Shown here piece by piece: positions 60,007 to 64,000 of a DNA stretch of 64,000 nt. The stretch comes from Trebonia sp963737285. GTDB lineage: Bacteria > Actinomycetota > Actinomycetes > Streptosporangiales > Streptosporangiaceae. Under the pieces are notes generated by a model that was not told the DNA's origin, ran no database searches, and saw only the letters and a program-made list of their open reading frames with translations. Made by a program: the position numbers and the translations under genes. The stretch is taken from positions 2,170,001 through 2,234,000 of the forward strand of contig CAVTRT010000002.1 of the NCBI GenBank assembly GCA_963737285.1, read 5' to 3'. Every line of letters begins with the position of its first letter. Position 1 is the first letter of the stretch.

Positions 60007-60690
60007 ATGATTACTACGAGGCGTTCATCGTTGCTAGTCCTGGCTGCGCTGGCCGGTGTTTCCTGCCTCGCAGCCACCGGGGTGGCGCATGCGGCCGTCA
60101 CGCCAACTGCCAGTAAGCAGGACGCCCCGCGGCAGCGGATCACGGTGACGGCCTCGGACTATGACGGGACCACGTACGCGACGTTCCGGGCGTACCAGCT
60201 CTCCAAGTCATCGAGCAGTAAGTGGGCTGAGGTATTCGGGCCGTGGACCGCGCGTGTCGGGTACAACGGCGTCGCCAAGTCCGGCGCGAAGCGCGAGGGA
60301 GACGGTAAGACCCCGTCAGGCACTTACGGCTTCAGCTTCTTCTTCGGGGTTGACTCGAATCCGGGCGTCCACTTCCCATGGCGGCACGCCTATACCTACG
60401 ACTACTGGGACGACGACCCGAGCAGCCCGCTGTACAACGAGTGGGTCGATATCAACACCCAGAAGGCTGGCCGTGATCCCGAGCCGATGCACAATGTGCC
60501 CCCGTATGACTATGCGGCCGTGATCACCTACAACACCGCCCGGACCCCGGGTCTGGGCAGTGCGATTTTCCTGCACGTGGGGACTGGCGGCCCGACCGCC
60601 GGCTGCGTTTCCCTCCCGGTCTTCGAGCTCCTGAAGGTCCTCCGCTGGCTCAACCCGAAGGATCACCCAACTATCACCATCACCGGGTAG
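60007..60690 (+). CDS. Secreted L,D-transpeptidase-like protein (YkuD/ErfK type)
   Basis: Exported protein of 227 residues. Signal peptide at 1-29 (SSLLVLAALAGVSCLAATGVAHA). The catalytic block is SAIFLHVGTGGPTAGCVSLP, with His190 and Cys200, matching the HxxxxxxxxxC spacing of L,D-transpeptidases. The GKTPSGTYGFSFFFG segment supports the fold. These enzymes make 3-3 peptidoglycan crosslinks or attach proteins to the wall. No Ig or LysM domains. The preceding stretch contains a good promoter-sized region. Confidence 0.9.
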   Translation: MITTRRSSLLVLAALAGVSCLAATGVAHAAVTPTASKQDAPRQRITVTASDYDGTTYATFRAYQLSKSSSSKWAEVFGPWTARVGYNGVAKSGAKREGDGKTPSGTYGFSFFFGVDSNPGVHFPWRHAYTYDYWDDDPSSPLYNEWVDINTQKAGRDPEPMHNVPPYDYAAVITYNTARTPGLGSAIFLHVGTGGPTAGCVSLPVFELLKVLRWLNPKDHPTITITG

Positions 60691-60713
60691 GCGCGGAGCG
60701 CCTACCCGGTGAT
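60679..60713. terminator. Bidirectional terminator between L,D-transpeptidase and fumarylacetoacetase genes
   Basis: Perfect 16-base stem (60679-60694 with 60698-60713) with a 3-base loop, starting inside the last codons of the transpeptidase gene. Also placed 11 bases past the convergent fumarylacetoacetase stop. Confidence 0.9.
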
Positions 60714-60723
60714 CTCAGTCGGC

Positions 60724-61902
60724 TTACTGAAGAGCCGGGAGGATCCGGCCAGTGACCTCGCCGAAGCCGATGCGCCCGCCGTAAACGCCTAGCGCTGTCG
60801 CCGTGATGGCCACCTCGTCGCCGTCGAGCAGGAACGTCCGCTGCTCGCCCTTGACGGTGACCGGCTCCGCGCCGTTCCAGGTCAGCTCCAGGAACGCGCC
60901 GCGCTCCAACCGCGACGGCCCGGAGATCGTGCCCGAGCCGAAGATGTCGCCGGTGCGCGCTGACGCGCCATTGACGGTCATGTGCGCCAGCATCTGCGCG
61001 GGCGACCAGTACATCGTCCGGTACGGCGGACGTGACACCTCCTCGCCGTTCCACGACACGATGAGGTCGATGTCCAGCCCCCACGAGACGGACTCCCGCA
61101 GGTAAGGCAGCGGCTCGGGGTGCTGGCCTGGCAGCGGCACCCGCGCTGTCTCCAGCGCCGCCAGCGGCACCACCCATGGCGACACTGAGGTGGCGAACGA
61201 CTTTCCCAGATGCGGTCCCAGCGGCACGTACTCCCAGGCCTGGATATCACGCGCCGACCAGTCGTTGATCAGGAACGCGCCGAAGACGTGCGAGGCGAAG
61301 TCATCCACACCGATGGATGTCCCCAGGGCGGACCCGACCCCTACGACGAAGCCGAGTTCCGCCTCGATGTCTAGCCGCTCGCTCGGCCCGAAGGTCGGCG
61401 CGTCATCACCGGGCAGCTTTCGCTGGCCGCACGGCCGCACGATGCCGGCACCCGATACGACCACCGTCCCGGCCCGGCCGTGGTAGCCAACGGGCAAGTG
61501 CTTCCAGTTCGGCATCAGCGGCGCGGCGTCGGGCCGGAAGATCCGCCCGACGTTGGAGGCGTGGTGCTCGGATGCGTAGAAGTCGACATAGTCGGCGACG
61601 TCAAACGGCAGGTGCAGGGCCACCGATGGCAGCCGGTGCACGGCATCGCCGCGCACGTCGCCACCCCGCAGCAACCGCTGGACCTCCGCGCGCGCCCACT
61701 GCCAGCGCTGCGGCCCCTGTGCCATGAACGGGTTAAGCGACGGCGCCGCGAACACGTCGTCGCCCAGCAGCAGTGCGACGTCAACAACGCTGTCCCCGAC
61801 CCGGACGCCCACTCGCGGGTCGGCCGCGTCCACGGAGAACACCCCATAGGGCAAGTTGTCCAGGCCGAACTGCGAGCCGTCCGGAATATCGATGGCGGGC
61901 AC
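60724..61902 (-). CDS. fahA: Fumarylacetoacetase
   Basis: Hydrolyses 4-fumarylacetoacetate to fumarate and acetoacetate, the last step of tyrosine/homogentisate breakdown. 392 residues. VDFYASEHHASNVGRIF holds the catalytic His and metal-binding region. LPVGYHGRAGTVVVSG, DIEAELGFVVGVG, FLINDWSARDIQAWEYVPLGPHLGKSFATSVSPWVV and GDIFGSGTISGP are family hallmarks. It appears as a single gene without hmgA beside it. Confidence 0.96.
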   Translation of the reverse strand: MPAIDIPDGSQFGLDNLPYGVFSVDAADPRVGVRVGDSVVDVALLLGDDVFAAPSLNPFMAQGPQRWQWARAEVQRLLRGGDVRGDAVHRLPSVALHLPFDVADYVDFYASEHHASNVGRIFRPDAAPLMPNWKHLPVGYHGRAGTVVVSGAGIVRPCGQRKLPGDDAPTFGPSERLDIEAELGFVVGVGSALGTSIGVDDFASHVFGAFLINDWSARDIQAWEYVPLGPHLGKSFATSVSPWVVPLAALETARVPLPGQHPEPLPYLRESVSWGLDIDLIVSWNGEEVSRPPYRTMYWSPAQMLAHMTVNGASARTGDIFGSGTISGPSRLERGAFLELTWNGAEPVTVKGEQRTFLLDGDEVAITATALGVYGGRIGFGEVTGRILPALQ

Positions 61903-62138
61903 CGCTGTCTCCCTTCCGCGCTGCCGTGGGCGGATCCGCCGTCAGCAGCGCGCCCTAGTCTCCGCCGGCGCCGGGCTGCCCGCTGGGCCCGTGTCCGATC
62001 AAGATAAATCCCCCGCCTTTACCGAACGCACCCGACCGAGCGGTCCTAGGCGGCCATCGCGAGCCGGGCGACCGGGCCGGACGCGGGCAGTTGCTGACGC
62101 GGCTGGTCCAAGGCGTTCCCCCGCAGTGTCGCTCCCGC

Positions 62139-62899
62139 TTACCGGTCGCCCCCGGCCCCCGGCCCACCGGCCCGGTCGTGGTGTGGCATGCGCCGACGCT
62201 GCGGGGACCGGTAGCGGTAACCGAAACCGCGTACCGCCTCGATCCGGGTCCCGGCCCCGGATGGGGTCCGAGCTTGCGGCGCAGTCGCAGGATGCTGTAC
62301 TTGACCCGCTCAGGCCCGATCCCGAACGGATCACTCCACGCGAGCTCCAGCAGCTTTTCCGGGCTGAGGACCTGGCCCTGATGCCGGACAAGCGCGACAA
62401 GCAGCCGGTACTCGGTCGGCGTCAGGGCGACCTGGACGCCGTCCACGCTTACCTCGTGCGAGGCGAAGTTCAGCTGGACGGAGCCGTCGTTGAAGACCTC
62501 GGTCCGTCGCCCCTCGCCCGTCGCCGCTCCCCCGCGCGACCGGCGGACCAGGGCCAGTGCGCGGGCGCCCAGTTCCGCGTTGCCGAACGGCTTGAGCAGG
62601 TAGTCGTCGGCACCGCTAGTGAGGCCCTTGACCTTCTCCGACTCCTGGCCGTAGGCGGTGAGCATGAGGATGGGCACGTCGGACAGGTCCCGGATGCGCT
62701 CGAGAACCGTCCAGCCGTCCATGCCGGGTAGCCCGACGTCGAGGATGACGAGGTCGGGGTGGGCACTGTGGAAGGTCCGCAGTCCCTCAGGGCCGCTGGA
62801 CGCGGTGGTGACGGTGAACCCGCCCCGTTCCAGTACGACGCGGATGCCGAACGCGACGTCCTGCTCGTCATCGATCACCAGGACCCTCCCCTCGCTCAC
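62139..62899 (-). CDS. OmpR-type response regulator, apparent missing base near C-terminus
   Basis: Two-domain regulator. Receiver with DDE at 10-12, phospho-acceptor Asp54 (LVILDVGLPGMDGW) and Lys near 105. The winged helix carries the OmpR pattern (VALTPTEYRLLVALVRHQGQVLSPEKLLELAW...VKYSILRLRRKLG). As given, the frame then becomes Pro/Arg-rich nonsense to 61955. Adding one base in the GGGG run near 62254-62258 restores the canonical ending RIEAVRGFGYRYR and a stop at 62139. Starts by a GTGA overlap with the kinase gene. Confidence 0.9.
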
Positions 62900-63636
62900 G
62901 GTGCCGCCCGCTCGCCTGGGGCGACCGGCAGGAACACGCTGAACGTCGTGCCCGCGTCCAGGACGCTGTGCACCCGGATGTGCCCGCCATGCATCTCGGT
63001 GAGCAGCTTGACGATCGACAGGCCGAGGCCGCTGCCAGGCAGCCCTGCGGCACGGGCGTTGGATCCACGGGCAAACCGGCCGAAAAGGTGCTCGACCTCG
63101 CCGGGCGGTATCCCGATGCCGGAGTCCGACACAGTGATCCGCCAGGTTCCGCCCGCCGGCCCGCGCGCCGCGTGAAACCTGGCGGTTACCCGGATCAGCC
63201 CGCTGGGGTGGGAGAACTTGACAGCATTGCCGATCAGGTTATCGAGGACATGCAGGAGACGACGATGGTCACCCGTGAGCATCGGCCCCTCTCGGGTGTC
63301 TGTGTGGATGGTCATGTCCTGCTTGGCGGCGACAGGCGTGCTGACGACGACGGCGTCGGCGATGAGCCTTGGCACGTCGACTGGGCCGAGGTCCAGCGGA
63401 AGGCCGCCAGACTCGATCTTGGTCAGCATGAGCAGGTCGGTCACCAGACGCAGCAGGCGCTCGGCGTTCCGTTCGATGACGTCGAGGTAGCGCCATCCGT
63501 CCGCGGACAGTCCGTCGCCCTCGCCCCTGATGAGCTCGCTGAAGGAGAGGATCGACGTCACGGGCGTGCGCATCTCATGGGACACGATGGCAAGGAACTG
63601 CTCGCTCCGCCGCCGCTCCTCGCTGGTCTCCTCCAT
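62896..63636 (-). CDS. Soluble sensor histidine kinase
   Basis: Histidine kinase of about 246 residues without membrane segment or sensor domain. H-box FLAIVSHEMRTPV with His20, N-box HVLDNLIGNAVKFSHPSG, G1 VSDSGIGIPP, F FGRFARGS and G2 GSGLGLSIVKLL. I chose ATG 63636 (GGGGG before it); the frame is open to 63714. It overlaps the regulator gene by 4 bases, so the two form one system whose signal may be supplied by another protein. Confidence 0.92.
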   Translation of the reverse strand: MEETSEERRRSEQFLAIVSHEMRTPVTSILSFSELIRGEGDGLSADGWRYLDVIERNAERLLRLVTDLLMLTKIESGGLPLDLGPVDVPRLIADAVVVSTPVAAKQDMTIHTDTREGPMLTGDHRRLLHVLDNLIGNAVKFSHPSGLIRVTARFHAARGPAGGTWRITVSDSGIGIPPGEVEHLFGRFARGSNARAAGLPGSGLGLSIVKLLTEMHGGHIRVHSVLDAGTTFSVFLPVAPGERAAP

Positions 63637-63913
63637 GCTGCCCCCACGCGTGCTGGCCGTTGCCTGGCCTCCGCCCTGCTTCCTTCCCTCTGACAACATC
63701 ACCCCAAACCGCAACGATTACTCTGTGCAACCAATTTGCCCCCATAAGCGCCCACCCGCCGCATCAGTGGTACTAACCGTGATCAGGCTGGACGGCTTTA
63801 CCAAGGCGCCGCACAACTGCCAGGAGTCCCATCGGCCTGCAGGACCTCACTTGCCATCGCATGTGCAACCCTCCTGATAGATCCCGGGGTCTGCAGGGGT
63901 GAGGTGGTGCGAC
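63637..63913. promoter_or_regulatory. Divergent promoter region of the two-component genes and a sigma gene
   Basis: About 280 bases. The stretch 63700-63880 is richer in A/T than flanking genes. No further gene is evident; I cannot place exact boxes. Confidence 0.4.
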
Positions 63914-64000
63914 GTGAGTACTGAAGCGGACGAGGAGTTCCGCGAGTTCATGCGCGGCCGGTGGCCTGCCATCGTGCGGCTGGCGTACGGGCTGACAGGG
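63914..64000 (+). CDS. Start of a second SigE-type ECF sigma factor (cut by window end)
   Basis: GTG 63914 with GGTGAGG-like site upstream opens 29 codons reading TEADEEFREFMRGRWPAIVR then LAYGLTG, matching region 2 start of SigE-family sigma factors (F-x-E-F-x-x-x-R...LVRLAYLLTGD). Truncated by the window edge. Confidence 0.75.
   Translation, partial: MSTEADEEFREFMRGRWPAIVRLAYGLTG

Noticed and set aside
1..64000. tRNA, rRNA, CRISPR arrays, transposases
   Set aside because: Read through both strands by eye; nothing with the expected structure or motifs.

Overview
The window is about 64 kb of very GC-rich DNA with strongly GC-biased third codon positions, GTG and TTG starts, and several actinobacterial signature families: a conservon (CvnA-D type operon), an Scr1-type HTH/DUF397/ATPase trio, DUF6350 and DUF6542 membrane proteins, an LCP wall-ligase and SigE-type ECF sigma factors. 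It comes from a filamentous-type actinomycete. I cannot name the genus from sequence alone; Streptosporangiales-like or a related order is a guess. I recognise no tRNA, rRNA, CRISPR array, transposase or integrase.

Layout. 1-10.3 kb: DUF6350 membrane protein, sucC-sucD, a B12-binding mutase-like subunit, an LCP-LytR_C protein, a DUF6542 protein and a pcrA-type helicase. 10.5-14.9 kb: a four-gene conservon (sensor kinase, roadblock, DUF742, GTPase). 15-17.2 kb: ATPase, DUF397 and Scr1-type HTH genes. 17.2-20.9 kb: a molybdenum hydroxylase of the CO-dehydrogenase/xanthine-dehydrogenase type (large, small and medium subunits). 21-22.4 kb: MFS exporter. 22.4-24.6 kb: two membrane genes resembling a stator-like pair. 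54.8-64 kb: argG, thrS, an ECF sigma factor with a PASTA protein, an L,D-transpeptidase, fumarylacetoacetase, a two-component system and the start of another sigma gene.

The remarkable part is 24.65-53.65 kb. It is a run of minus-strand genes, most coupled by 4-base stop/start overlaps, with the content of an elaborate NTP-dependent conflict or stress system. In transcription order: an HEXXH metallopeptidase; a CHAT (caspase-like) peptidase; a STAND-type P-loop ATPase with a long helical repeat region; a membrane protein and a second unknown; a secreted, membrane-anchored vWA protein; a large tubulin-like GTPase; an unknown partner; a pseudokinase; a TRAFAC-like GTPase; a GTPase-associated-type protein; a small unknown; an Hsp70; an Hsp70 fused to a vWA domain; and a J-like zinc-ribbon protein. 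A truncated SGNH-hydrolase remnant and an amber-interrupted reading frame lie beside the island, suggesting it was inserted.

Many genes carry apparent single-base frameshifts (pcrA, the GTPase-associated gene, the pseudokinase, the tubulin-like gene, three in the STAND gene, the PASTA protein, the response regulator). Several lie in G/C runs, and repairing them often lands the stop codon exactly on a 4-base overlap with the next gene. I therefore treat them mainly as assembly or read errors, while flagging that real decay cannot be excluded from sequence alone.
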